Shown: in pieces, positions 46,843-57,899 of the stretch
Layout: each line of letters opens with the position of its first letter
Position numbering within the stretch: the stretch's first letter is position 1
Assembly (NCBI RefSeq): GCF_027595985.1
Contig: NC_073305.1
Location: 169,136,172 to 169,200,171, forward strand
Length of the DNA stretch: 64,000 nt
Direction of reading: 5' to 3'
From: Sorex araneus
Lineage: Eukaryota > Chordata > Mammalia > Eulipotyphla > Soricidae
Program-made: the position numbers and the translations under genes
The notes under the pieces: model-generated
Database searches by the model: none
The model's input: only the letters and a program-made list of their open reading frames with translations
What the model was told of the DNA's origin: nothing

Positions 46843-48451
46843 AGGCATGTAACTGTATATTTATTTCTCTTTTTAAAGAACACTCCTTAATGTAATTCAA
46901 TATACAAACTTGGTTTCACAGAATTATAATCCACTATATAGCACAAAGGTAACCCAGATTGTATGTGTGCGTGTGTGCACATGTGTTGTCCCCCCTCCCT
47001 TTCTTTTATTCTTCCGGACCTACAAAGGCTCTGCTCACCACCAACACTCTCCAAAGCCCCTTCTCAATGTTCTCTACAAAAGACGTCATCCTCCCGTGAG
47101 TTCTTTTCCCTGGAAAGCTTCTTTCCCCATTCCCCCTGAGATAGCCAGGAGTATGACACTCTTCCCTCTTCCAATAGGTAAAGTGACTTCCCCTAAAGCT
47201 GATGCCCACCCTGTTACCGTGTGGATTGGCTGGCAGGAAGAGCCAGTGAGCGGATCTCCATGCCCCTTCCTGCTTCCACACCCCACCTTCAGAGTCCAAG
47301 CGCAATTCCTCTGTAGTAGCCTTAGTTCCTGTCACCAAGAACCAAGGACACTCTTACGCCCAGGTCTTCTCCATAGACAGCGCACAGCACTGCCTGCCAA
47401 GCCACCGGGCCGGCCGATAACCAAGCTCTACACAGTCCCATGTGCTTTGTCACTTTAATTTTTAAAGACACCCTAGCATAGGTCTGTGGCAACCTAGTGT
47501 CCAATCGAGTTACATTAAATTGTACCAGTGATGCACTTGTACATATTTACATGGGGCGGAATGTTTTCCCATATTTTCAGATGAGTATATAGATCAACAT
47601 GTTCACATAAGACCAAATACTTTTAATATTATTTATAACTGATTTATAAAGCTTTGAAAAAACTCACAATAGCACATTGTTTACTTTAATGCTTTACGGT
47701 ACTATCAGTTTAAAATCACAATCAGCACTTAAGTTATAGTCAATCCAGCAAACAAGAGAGAAAAAAATTTACAAGCGTTAAGAACTGACTGATACATCCT
47801 TTATCTTTTTTAAACTAATGCATAAGTGCAGAATAAGATACTCTAGTTTAAATATCTTGTTTACAATATACATTTTTTGTTCTACTTACGCAACAGTAAA
47901 TCCCATGCTTCACATAGAAAAGCAATCCACAACATTAAGAAAAAATGTACAATTTATGAAACAAAGTAAATAAATATTAGTATTACAGAATCAGAGCTGT
48001 ACATAAAAGCTGTTCAGTTTTAATCATATAAAAATATGTTTTAGTGCAACCTCACATATATTTTGATGCTGTTTTGCTTTACATCATTTAGATCAAGTGT
48101 CCAAAAAAGGAAAGAAATTACATTTATTACAAAGCAGATACACAAATTCTAAAATATGTACAAATTACTGCTAAAAAATGCTTATAAGAATATAAGCAAA
48201 GTAAAGAAAAGGCACAAACATCTGTACAAGTTAAAAGTACCAGACCCAATAGGTTAATTTCAAATTTTTGTTTTGGTCAGGCTCATGATGACTTGTTAAT
48301 TCACCTAATTCTTTTGAAATAACAAAAGTATATATAATAGCAAACTACTGTAACTTAGGACAGGCATGCTATAAACTTGATTACCTCTATTTCTAGAAAA
48401 ACAAAAACGAAATGGGGAGATGTGGAAATGAAAGTCTCCATGCATCTTAGA
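46843..48451 (-). other. HIVEP2: HIVEP2 3' UTR
   Basis: About 1.6 kb between the TGA and the candidate poly(A) signal, AT-rich and free of the SINE insertions that are otherwise dense here. That absence fits an exon under constraint. The 182-residue plus-strand frame at 46910-47458 lies antisense to it and is not supported as a gene. Confidence 0.7.
46860..46865 (-). promoter_or_regulatory. HIVEP2: Candidate HIVEP2 poly(A) signal
   Basis: AATAAA on the minus strand. About 25-45 bases further downstream the transcript strand becomes G/T-rich (gtgtctagtttgtatgtgtt), as expected for a cleavage-stimulating element. Cleavage would fall near 46840. A second AATAAA at 47010-47005 lacks such a downstream region. 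Confidence 0.65.
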
Positions 48452-49279
48452 TCAATGTAACTGACTCTTTTCTGATGAAGACTCTTTGCCTTCCTCTGTG
48501 CTTGAAGGTAATTCTTTGCTGCCATGAAAACCCGACTGCTTGTCTTCCATACACCTCTTACCGTAAAACGTGGAGTGAACTAACGCAGTCTGTGATGTAC
48601 CAAAATTGTCCTTTTCACCATCATGCAAGTCAGGGTGGGTAGCTGAGGGACAGGGCTGGCCTGGCTCAGGTCCACTAAAGTGTCTAATGCTAACATGTGC
48701 ACTTTCTAAGGGTTTCTGAGGGGACTCAAGCACCCTTGCGGGCTGATCTGATGCCCCGAGCAGAGCGGCCTCTTCTGTGGCAATCCGGAGAGAGGCAATG
48801 GCTTTTGTACAAGTCTGAATGTTTTCTTCCTGTTCCCTCTCTGTGGCGTTCAGGCTGTCTTCTGAAGTGCTCTGTTTCATCAGGAGCCGAGGAGAGGAGG
48901 GTGTGCTAGGTGGACCAGATGACTGCAGAAGATGTGGCGCTCGTTTCTCCTGCTGCTTAGAAAGAAGGTAGGGATCCTTGGAGAAGGCGTCCCCGGAAGC
49001 GCCCTTCTTCTCTTCAGAGCTCTCCATTGGCAGAGGCAAAGTGGGTGGAGGATGTAAACCGGAAAGGGCCGGCGGCATGGAGTGAACCATTTGGATCCCA
49101 CCAACTGGCACCATTGGGATAGGAGCTCGCACTTGTTGCTGGGAGTGGAGTGGAAGATGACTGAAGACATAGTCATTAGGACCCTCAGGGAAAAGGCTGG
49201 AGCCTGGATGTTCATAAGCACCTTCTTGGTCTCCATAGAGACTGAAGTAAGGAACCTGAGGTAATCCTCTTCTTAAATT
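48452..49279 (-). CDS. HIVEP2: HIVEP2 terminal coding exon
   Basis: Starts after the acceptor CCCTTGCAG at 49280 in phase 0 with [20 protein letters not shown] and ends with EKSQLH-TGA (stop at 48454-48452), 275 residues. It has no catalytic or DNA-binding domain. The chain is proline- and serine-rich, with a [20 protein letters not shown] segment that looks helical and a Ser/Thr-rich [14 protein letters not shown] patch, so it is likely a regulatory, phosphorylatable C-terminus. There are no frameshifts or internal stops. The upstream residues of the longest open frame (MLCCLPLQ) are intronic and not part of the protein. The identification rests on close recall of the mammalian HIVEP2 C-terminus. 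Confidence 0.95.
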   Translation of the reverse strand, partial: NLRRGLPQVPYFSLYGDQEGAYEHPGSSLFPEGPNDYVFSHLPLHSQQQVRAPIPMVPVGGIQMVHSMPPALSGLHPPPTLPLPMESSEEKKGASGDAFSKDPYLLSKQQEKRAPHLLQSSGPPSTPSSPRLLMKQSTSEDSLNATEREQEENIQTCTKAIASLRIATEEAALLGASDQPARVLESPQKPLESAHVSIRHFSGPEPGQPCPSATHPDLHDGEKDNFGTSQTALVHSTFYGKRCMEDKQSGFHGSKELPSSTEEGKESSSEKSQLH

Positions 49280-50141
49280 CTGCAAGGGGAGACAGCACAA
49301 CACTTAGGATCCACCAGTACTCCTCATGCAAGGTCAAGCTAGTTCCTGTACTCACTCAGTCAAAATGCTATGAGGATAACTTCGTCTCTTTTAGCAACAT
49401 TTTCATTTTTCAAGACAAATGAAATTTTCTCAGTTGTCTCTTAAAAACTTTGAATGAAACTGTTGCTCTGTGAAAGTTACTTTTGTTTTTAAACATTAAT
49501 GTGATAAAACATGCAGTGTGTTCACCACTCCACATAGAGAGACACGTGTCAGCTATTTTGTGTGGTTTTTCTGTTTTTCTGGTTTTGATACGAAGGAATG
49601 CAAAGAAAATAATGGATAATTGCCAGGTAAAATTCACGAGACATAAAAAATTTACAGAAAGATTTTTAAATTCAAAAGAAAGTAGAAAGATTGCCATCTG
49701 TTTATATAGTGGGCAGATTTTTGATATTTGTCTCAAATTCTGGTGAGTGTAACTGGAGTGTCACTTTCAAACCGAGACTTGTTTTCTTTCTATCTTATTT
49801 TAAGTTTTCCACAGAACAGATGACAATATGGGTGAGGCATACAAACTGGTTCCTCCAAAGGAATGAATTCTTGCTCCAGAGATACCCTGGGTGGAACTCA
49901 GCTTCTTCATCAAGTCACAAATTAGGGCCAGTTCTTGTAAGAAAAATATCTATCCATCAGAATAATTTCTCAATGTGAAATATTTCTAATAGGACTCATT
50001 CAGCTACACAACTGAGACCCAAAAACATTTGTTTATATTAGTTCATTTACATACTTTTAAAAAATGAGTTAAAGATTCTTCAGATTTAGGCCAAAATTTT
50101 AGATTCTGGCCTATAGTTCGTGCTTATAGGGCCCATAATAA

Positions 50142-50300
50142 GGAAAAATTATTTTCTTTAGCAAAACAACAGACGTGGCATGATTAGATTAATGAGATTT
50201 TTCAGATTTCAATGATAAATATTCTTGCTTTTAATGTATTATCATCTAAAAGAAACTCTGTTTTTATTTTAATTTTTTAAGAACTTATATTATTTCTAAG
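50142..50300 (+). repeat. Intronic duplicated block, copy 1
   Basis: Shares ggaaaaattattttctttag, caaaacaacagac, tgatttttcag-type text, taatgagatttttcagattt and further blocks with 50959-51118 in the same order and orientation, with diverged bases and small gaps. Confidence 0.85.
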
Positions 50301-50958
50301 AACTAAAATCATTTAGGTTAAAGCCACATGTACCACTAAGTCCAGGAGCTAGATGGACCAACACATAGACGTTTTTAATTCACTTCAAGGAAGTTTTAGT
50401 TCTGAAACTCAGGGTATGCTTGACTCAAAAAAAAAATAAACATTCATTTACTTCTATTAGATGATCAGACTGGATCAGGAAGTAACAGGTGAAGCATCAC
50501 CCCTGCTGCTTGGTACTACTCACTTATCCTATTCTGGACTACACCTCAGTCAAGCTAAAAATAAATTACTTGCCTAAAAGTGAAAAAAAAATCAAGTAGT
50601 CATTAATTCTTTAATCACAAAGGCCTTATAAATTAGGTGACATGACTCTTTTATGGTATTAAAACTCATTTAAATGCTACTATTCCCAAAATTTCTCTTA
50701 CATTCAACTGGCCGTAGGAATAGGCTGTTTCTTTTGTCAAATACTTATTAAAATTAAATAACTATAATACCTTTAATAGTAATCTTGTCCAAAATCAATT
50801 TTCCTTTCAAACACAATGGTTACAGATTTGAGGTTTAAAATGAAATATGGCTTGCTAATTTTTCCAATTTGGTTGCTGTTTTGTGATGTCCACCGCTCAC
50901 ACATAATCAGAATGGGGATGGGTGAGACAGCCAAATGATGAATCACATGTATTAAAAT

Positions 50959-51118
50959 GGAAAAATTATTTTCTTTAGCAAAACAACAGACTGTGAAATG
51001 ATTAGACTTTAATGAGATTTTTCAGATTTCAATTATTAAGATTCTTGGCTTAATGTATTTTTATAAAAAGGGGACTCCATTTGTTTTTATTTGAACTTGT
51101 TTAAGAAATTTAAATTGT
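50959..51118 (+). repeat. Intronic duplicated block, copy 2
   Basis: Second copy, offset 817 bp from the first. Differences such as gacgtggcatg versus gactgtgaaatg show that the duplication is old. Confidence 0.85.
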
Positions 51119-51124
51119 GTTAAG

Positions 51125-51155
51125 TGTGTGTGTGTGTGTGTCTGTGTATGTATAT
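51125..51155 (+). repeat. (GT)n microsatellite
   Basis: gtgtgtgtgtgtgtctgtgtatg. Confidence 0.85.
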
Positions 51156-51614
51156 GTTTATGAGAAAGGTGAATAAACAAGAAAGATGAAGAAATAAGAC
51201 CAAGTTGTCCTGTTACATGAGTTCTCTAATCAACATGTTGCTGCTCCAATAGAATTTTATTTGTACTGAGTGTAACTTCTATACTCAGGTCTTTATGGAT
51301 CAGAAATGAAACCACTGCAACCAAAAAAAGTTAAGTGTAAAAGTACAGTTTACACCATATTAGCATGTCCCCAAACTGTCAAGAATCTTCACATAACCTC
51401 TCTCCTCCTTTTGACTCCATCTTCACATCCTAGTCAACTCACTGTGCTTTTTCCATTTCATTTGCAATACTATATTATTTCATAATTTAAGTTTATCATC
51501 ATACTGTGGTAACATTCCTATCTGATACATAATACAAATGATGAATTCACATGTATTCACATTGCATTGTGTGATATAAAGATATACTCATGAAAACCAA
51601 GGAAATGCCCTGTG

Positions 51615-51665
51615 CCATATATATATCACTATATATTATATATATACATATATATATATAAAATA
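51615..51665 (+). repeat. (AT)n-rich patch
   Basis: Nearly pure AT/TA dinucleotides. Confidence 0.85.
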
Positions 51666-52511
51666 TACATGGCTCAGCAGTATCAGTAGGTCTTTCAGAA
51701 CCAAATGCTAAGGAGGTGGGAGAGTGAAGTTCCTTGTGTAAGGGAGGTCAGGGAATGAGAGAGAGGGCCAAGGGGAGTTGACACACATAATGGTAACAGG
51801 GAGAAGTGCTAGGCTGTGAGTGACCCCAGCTCATAAATTCACTACAGAGAAAAGCATTGCCATGGCTTGAGAATAAGGCCCATCCTAAAGTTGCTAGCAA
51901 CGGGAGTAATGTCACCTCCCTGCATTCCTCTTAGAACAGCAAGCTCCTTCCAAGACAGAAACCTGCTTATTAGTCCACCTTCCTGGCTGACACAAACAAG
52001 AAAACTGTGCAGCCAAGAAGTTAGCTGACTTATCCAAGATCACAGAAACAGCAAGAGCTGAAACTGACTCTTCCATTAGACAGTGTTCATCTACAATATG
52101 TATACTTTTGTCTCCTTGCTAATTATTTGCCAAATCTTTGAAAACAGAAAGGAAATTTTCTTTAATAATAAAGGGTCAGAAGCCATAAATTTTTAATTCT
52201 GATCCTTGAGACATAGATAGTTTGTCCTCAAATAAATATCTATCCAACATATTCTTACTTTCATATCTATTATCAGTCCATTAAAAGGTATCATAGCTTC
52301 GGGGTAGATTGCGAGCATACTGTTTTCTCTAAACTTGCTTCTTGGGCCTCCCCATTCGGACAGAATTAGATAATAAATGTGTAAACTGGTTACAAGGTCC
52401 ATTTTAGCCTTGATTCCTGCTGTGTGAGCTCTTCCTTCATGACAAGCAACAGACAAGGGATTAATTATAAAATTATAAATATATAAAATATACATGACTC
52501 AGCAGTATCAG

Positions 52512-52628
52512 TCCAATTATGGCTCTGCACTCAGGGATCACCCTTAGCAGGCTTTTGGGCCATATGGAGTTCTGGGGATAAAAACTAGGCATGTAAGTGC
52601 CCTACCTATTACACTATCTCTCCGGCCC
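52512..52628 (-). mobile_element. 3'-truncated family A SINE
   Basis: ggctctgcactcagggatcac through actatctctccggcccc. The tail part is missing and is replaced at the left by the sequence gactcagcagtatcagt that also occurs at about 51670. Confidence 0.75.
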
Positions 52629-54689
52629 CAAGGGATTTCTTTAAATGCAATTTCCATCAAAAAGAAATAAATACTTGAATAGTTATTCTAACTGAATATA
52701 ATATTAAATTCTCCAATTAATATAGCAACCAGGCTATATTAATTAATTAAAGGACTTCTCATGGCATCAACAAATTTATTTGGCTCTGGCGACAAGAGTC
52801 TCCTTCACATGTTGCAGGAAGATGAAAATCCACACTAAAAACGGTTTGATAAAGCACAAAATGGTAGGTGTTTGAAACCAATTGCCTGCTCTTCAGAAAG
52901 GACTTCAGATATTTCCCTCATATCATCTACCAAAGCAACGAGCTATTTATTCTGAAGAGATCAGACTCAAAATATGGGCTTCATAAGTCCAATAATTCTA
53001 TTAAATATAGAGTTGAACTGTTATTTTCAAAAATATGTTATAAACTTAGTAATTAATAAGACCAATCTCCTTCCAACAACTTTCTAGGCATATATTCAAG
53101 AAAAAACTGCCTTCATCCAAGCCTTCGATTTCTTCGCCTAAATTGGGGTTGCTTTCATTTTTTATTAACAGTAATGTGCAGATAGTAACAGCTTAAGTTT
53201 TTGTGAGTACAGCAAGTCCTTGAATAAAATAGGTTCTATGCTGTTTTCTTCTAAAGTTGATAAGAATGAGGAATCCAAGACATCACTGCCCATTGTAGGA
53301 TCTGATCTAGCTATTTTCTTCACAGTTTCTAAGAATCTACCAGTGTGAGGTTGATATTGGACTCTGATCTACAGTCTCAGTCCACCTGATCAATGTCAGA
53401 ACAGGAGTTCCTGTCTCACACCTGCAAAGATCATGATCTACCCCCCAAAAGGCATTTTCCACTTCCAAAGCTAGATCCTAGCACCTGAGGGAGTGACTGC
53501 TGTTTTCTATTTAGGATGCAGAGGCATAAACATGAGAAAATCCGCCCCCCCCGCCCCGTTTTAATTTTTCTTAGCAATGCCAAGGCACAAAAACTTATAG
53601 ATGTGTACTTATTTTTATGCGCTTGCTAATTATCCTGGCAAATAAATTCCATTCTGCTATTACCCATGTTTCTTCAGTCATGACATTATGAAGACTAATC
53701 TGGTGGTGGCAGGTCTGTGAAAAAGACCCTCCTATTCTGAGAGTCTGGAGCATTCCTAAGGTTCAAAAACGCCATCTAAGCTTCTGAATCAGGCTGAAGA
53801 GTTGATGAGCCAAAGATCATGGCTTCCATCAGCACAGGAAGACGGAGCCAGGTATCAGCCACAAGGACTTCCTTTGGCTATGAAGAGCTAACCCACAGAC
53901 AAGGATTTAGAATCAAGTGGGAGCAGCAAGGAACAGAAGGCTGGTAGTCAACATTCAAACACAGGAAAGCAAAGAAACTGAAAATGTAGTGATCCTGTCT
54001 ATGCTACACGGTCAGTTGACTGTTTTTTTAAAAATCCTACACAAATTATAAAAGGACATCAGAGTTTATGATGCCAAGGAATGAGGCAAGGGTAGGTGCT
54101 TAAATGAGGCAGAGCAGGTGCTTTTTGACTTATTAAACCTGCGACCTAAATTGGACCCAATGACTGCTGCTGTTATCTGAATTTCTAATCAGGACGTAGG
54201 ACAGAATTTCTGATCCCTTCTCCCTTGACTCTCCCAATGCACTTGGCAGCAGGAGGAAGAAATGCACATATGTGCCTGCCTTTGATTTACAAACATGCCC
54301 AGGGCCATGTCTCCTCTGCCAGCCCCTCACTACTTTTACATGTCCACTCAGAAGGCAATATAATTAGTCTATTTAAAAGACCAAAAAGAAAAATCATTGA
54401 AATTCAATATGAATGCTTAAATCAGAATCATGAACTTGCTAAGGATTTTATCACACACAAGTCAATGGCCCTGAAAGTAACTGCCAATGTAGGCATGTCA
54501 TTCAAAAATTTACTTTTTCTACTTATGGAAAGGCTCAGGCACTGGTGCTGAGGTAATCCTGCACTGGGGAATAATGCCACATCCACGTTAGTGACAACCA
54601 CTGGAGCCCAAATTGTCCTGCTATTTTCAGAACCAAGGTCACTCACTACCATGAGAAACCCAGGGGTTATTGGTTTTGATTTTTTGATT

Positions 54690-54770
54690 TGGGGAGTGGA
54701 CCTAGTGGTGCTCAGGGGACCATATGTTGCGCTGGGAAGCGAATCGGGATTGGCTGCATGTAAGGCAAGA
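54690..54770 (-). mobile_element. SINE fragment
   Basis: gtggtgctcaggggaccatatg to catgtaaggcaag matches a family A core. A further piece (tactatctctttgaccc, near 54910) may be its displaced head. Confidence 0.6.
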
Positions 54771-55028
54771 GGTTTTGATTGTTCATTTTGTTTGTTTTGA
54801 GGTGAGTGACTTGATTTCACTGTGTGTAGGGGACAGGGGGGTGGGGGAGGAAGGGCTGAGACCAAGGGTAGGCGGGTGGGGAAGGCAAAGCAAGTGTTTT
54901 AAATCTTTGTACTATCTCTTTGACCCTCAAGACACCCAAGTTATAGTCCATTTCACAGTGACGTGTTATCAAGAGGCTCTAACATGATTTCACTTGTTTA
55001 GCAGAACTAGAGATTGGATCATACTTAC

Positions 55029-55924
55029 AGGAGGCCCCAAGACAATTGGCTCTGCTTGCAAATACGGTCCCATGGACAGTGGTGGATTGTGGTATAAAGC
55101 CCTTCGAGGAGATGGCGCTCTGATGGTGGTCATGTACCTTCTCTCTCTTCTGGGAGAGAGGTCTCTTCTTGTGATGATATCTTTCCCAGGTGACACTGGC
55201 CTCCTTGGGGACAGATGCCTTCTTGGTGAAATATCTCTCTGTGACATCTCTCTTCTCAGAGCTGCTTCTTTTCTTGGTGAGAGATGTCTCATAGGTGACA
55301 GCTCTCTCCTAGGTGACAAATGTCTTCTGGGTGATAAATCTCCTTTGGGTATCAGATACCTCTTTGGTGAATTATCTCGACAGGGTGACGAATCGTATCC
55401 CGGTGAGGAATGGCGGCTTGAGGGTGAGAAGTCCCTCGGTGAGGAGCTGGGCTCTGAAGACAGCATGTACTCTTCATCCATACCACTCGGTATGTCCAGC
55501 CTATCTTTGTCTGGTTCGGAGTCTGTACTTTTGCTCTGGAATAATCTCTGGTATTCTGTCATCTGGGTATCTTCACAAGAGTCACTTGGTGTCATGAGCT
55601 GAGTGACCTGAATACTTGGCAGAGTAACCAAATAGCTAATCAACGAAGAATGCCCCAGGGAACTATCCGAAGGAACCCCATGGGGTACAGCGCCAACATT
55701 CACGGGCAAGGAAGAAAATCGAGGAGGCTGAGGACTGGTGCTTCTTGATCTTGTTTTTGGTGTCAAATCTCCCTGGTCATCAAAGTCATCTTCATCTTCA
55801 TCATCGTCATCGTTATCATCTCCATCTTCACCATCTGATTCTTCAGCATCTGAGAATTGATGGTCAGTTGAAATGCTGGACATGCTATGCTTCTCAGCCC
55901 CTTTGTGCAAATCTTCCATCGTTT
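55029..55924 (-). CDS. HIVEP2: HIVEP2 exon with acidic and SPRR-rich regions
   Basis: Enters in phase 2 after TTTTCAG and leaves in phase 0 before GTAAGT; 896 nt, about 299 residues (94-392 of the segment present). Starts [17 protein letters not shown]. Residues about 119-143 are an acidic run ([20 protein letters not shown] and on) that follows the finger pair, as in all ZAS-family proteins. The second half holds at least eight copies of an SPRR/SPMR/SPRK tetrapeptide, mostly spaced 5-7 residues (for example [17 protein letters not shown]), a Ser-Pro-basic pattern suited to proline-directed kinases and DNA contact. The long opposite-strand frame at 54994-55602 is a shadow caused by this repetitive codon use. 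Confidence 0.96.
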
Positions 55925-56749
55925 CTGAAAATATTAAAGAGAGACAATAATGATTCGGACCCAATCATCAAGGTGAGGCCCTAAGTAAGGCACTATCAAC
56001 CCTGCAAAGAGAACTTCCTCTTTAACTCGAGTGAGACTCACTGGAAACTTAGTTCTGTGCCCCTGGTCTAAGTTTTTCTTCGCTGATCTGATTTCTTCCT
56101 CATCTTACAGTAAGTATTTCACCATAGGACCTTGTATCTTAGACATCACACCACTCAGAAACCCCTCAACAAATGGGTATACAATGTGAATACTAAAGAT
56201 GCTTGAGTGAAAGAAAAGCAGTGATTATGTCCCTGTCCCTGAAGGTTTAAGTTTAGATACAATTATCCCTACAGGTATAAGCTTACATAACATACAACAC
56301 AGGAGGTTTGGATGACCCTCAGATTGTCTCTAGAGGTTAATGACAATTTTTCTACTATATTTCTTAATAGGAAAAAATAAACATGAAAATGCTTATCTAA
56401 TTCCCTCAAATTTTTCATAAAACCCAAATTACATCCCATTAAAAGGCAGCATTACATTAATATTTAAATGCATCTCACAATACATGGGCAATTAGATTTT
56501 TTTTATGGTTCTAGATAAAAGTATTTTCATAGTTAGGGCCTTTCTTCTCTCCCATCAGAACAGAAATACATCTATTTCCTCTCAGTAGGTTTCAAGCAAT
56601 TCAATATGTCAAGCTTCTTTTCTATCTTTAGTATTTAGTAAAATGAAATATGATCAGTTTTTGAAAAATATATCTACTTATGTTACCATCTTGGCTACAA
56701 AGCTCTCGCATTAGAAGGGATTAGGTAAGTCAACAAAATGGTAAAATAC

Positions 56750-56851
56750 CTGCTTCCTCCGTCTCTGTGTCTTCCACCGATGTCATCGAAACCCCCAACT
56801 CCAGGCATTTTTTCATGTGTGCTTTAGATTTCATATGCTTCGTTAGGTTTC
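56750..56851 (-). CDS. HIVEP2: HIVEP2 exon completing the second zinc finger
   Basis: 102 nt between TTTCTAG and GGTATTTT. The split Gly codon joins the previous exon, then [15 protein letters not shown] supplies the two His ligands of finger 2 (H-x5-H), followed by [19 protein letters not shown]. Too short for a simple ORF scan but fixed by phase on both sides. Confidence 0.95.
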
Positions 56852-56908
56852 CTAGAAACCACAGCCCCAAACAGAACAAAATCATCAAAACCTAGGAATC
56901 AATTGTTT

Positions 56909-57090
56909 GCTTGTTTGTTTGTTTGCTTTTTGGGTCACACCTGGCAATGCACAAGGGTTACTCCTGGCTCATGCACTCAGGAATTCACTCCTGGCGGTGC
57001 TCAGGGGACCATATGGGATGCTGGGAATAGAACCCGGGTCAGCTGCATGCAAGGCAAATGCCCTACCCACTGTGCTATCGCTCCAGCCCT
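56909..57090 (-). mobile_element. Family A SINE next to a splice acceptor
   Basis: Exact 14-bp TSD GGAATCAATTGTTT at 56895-56908 and 57091-57104, A-tail of (CAAA)n type. In the transcript strand its tail ends about 43 bases (after the TSD) before the acceptor of the exon at 56851. Confidence 0.95.
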
Positions 57091-57159
57091 GGAATCAATT
57101 GTTTATCAACGAGTGGTGATTGCTTTAAAATTCAATCTGACGTGAAGTAAAGATAACGT

Positions 57160-57400
57160 AGATGGGATCCTGGGAGACAACCCATAGATGTGTACACCTT
57201 GCAAGCACCAGGCTATGGGTTCAATCCCTGGCACAATGCAGGGTTCCCAGAGCTGGCTCTAGTGGCCACCAGGACTTTGGGGACAAAGCAGCATTGGACT
57301 GCAGACTCAGGTTGTGCAAAAAATCATCAGATCTGCATAGTAGGGCAGAGTATGGTAGGAAGTGCTCCTGGAGCACTACTGGGAAAACTCTCCCTCATAC
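57160..57400 (+). mobile_element. Old tRNA-head SINE
   Basis: acaccttgcaagcaccaggc, gggttcaatccctgg (good box B), tggagcactactggg and accaaaaaatgaaaaa at the 3' end. Diverged relative of family A. Confidence 0.6.
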
Positions 57401-57799
57401 CAAAAAATGAAAAACATAGATGTGTTTTGGTTCCCCCAAATTTGTCTCACATTTAAGATGAATAATGGGATTTTTGAAGATGCCAATGATTGAGAGCTTT
57501 GAACTAATGTTCTTCATTCTCAATGAATTAAGAGTAGGCTCCAGATATGACTGGGAAATTCAAGCTTTTCTGGATGAGAAGTGATATAAAATTTTTGGTC
57601 CAAATGACCATATTCCTAGGATTTCATATAAATAGTGTGACATAAATCTGTTACACGTCCTGAAGAAACTTCAGTGCAAAATATCATCAACATACCCACT
57701 GGACTCTGGACCTCAGGAATTGATCAGTTTACAGAGAAAACTGAGAGGAGACTCATTTGTCAGAAGAACCTAACTGTACAAACTAATATTAAAAGTAAA

Positions 57800-57895
57800 T
57801 TAACCTATGGATGTTGGAACATTGATGACTGAAACCCAATCATAAACAACTTTGTAACGTTTTATCTTATAGTGATTCAAAAAGCAAAACAAACG
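57800..57895 (+). mobile_element. L1 3' terminus fragment
   Basis: ggatgttggaacattgatgac, gaaacccaatcataaacaac, tttgtaac and gtgattcaaaaagc match the end of other L1 copies in the window. Confidence 0.6.
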
Positions 57896-57899
57896 AGTC

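Larger units (their letters stand above)
49280..55028 (-). other. HIVEP2: HIVEP2 last intron
   Basis: 5.7 kb. Donor GTAAGT at 55028-55023, acceptor CAG at 49282-49280. It contains a locally duplicated block (50142 and 50959), a (GT)n at 51125, an (AT)n patch at 51615-51665, a short direct repeat at 51657/52482 and two eroded SINEs (52512, 54690). There is no nested gene. Confidence 0.88.

Noticed and set aside
46910-47458. 182-residue plus-strand open frame
   Set aside because: It lies antisense to the HIVEP2 3' UTR and shows low-complexity Pro/Ser/His composition with no recognisable domain. Two overlapping minus-strand frames are equally long for chance.
54994-55602. 202-residue plus-strand open frame
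   Set aside because: Exact antisense of the HIVEP2 SPRR exon. The openness follows from the repeated serine-proline-arginine codons on the coding strand.
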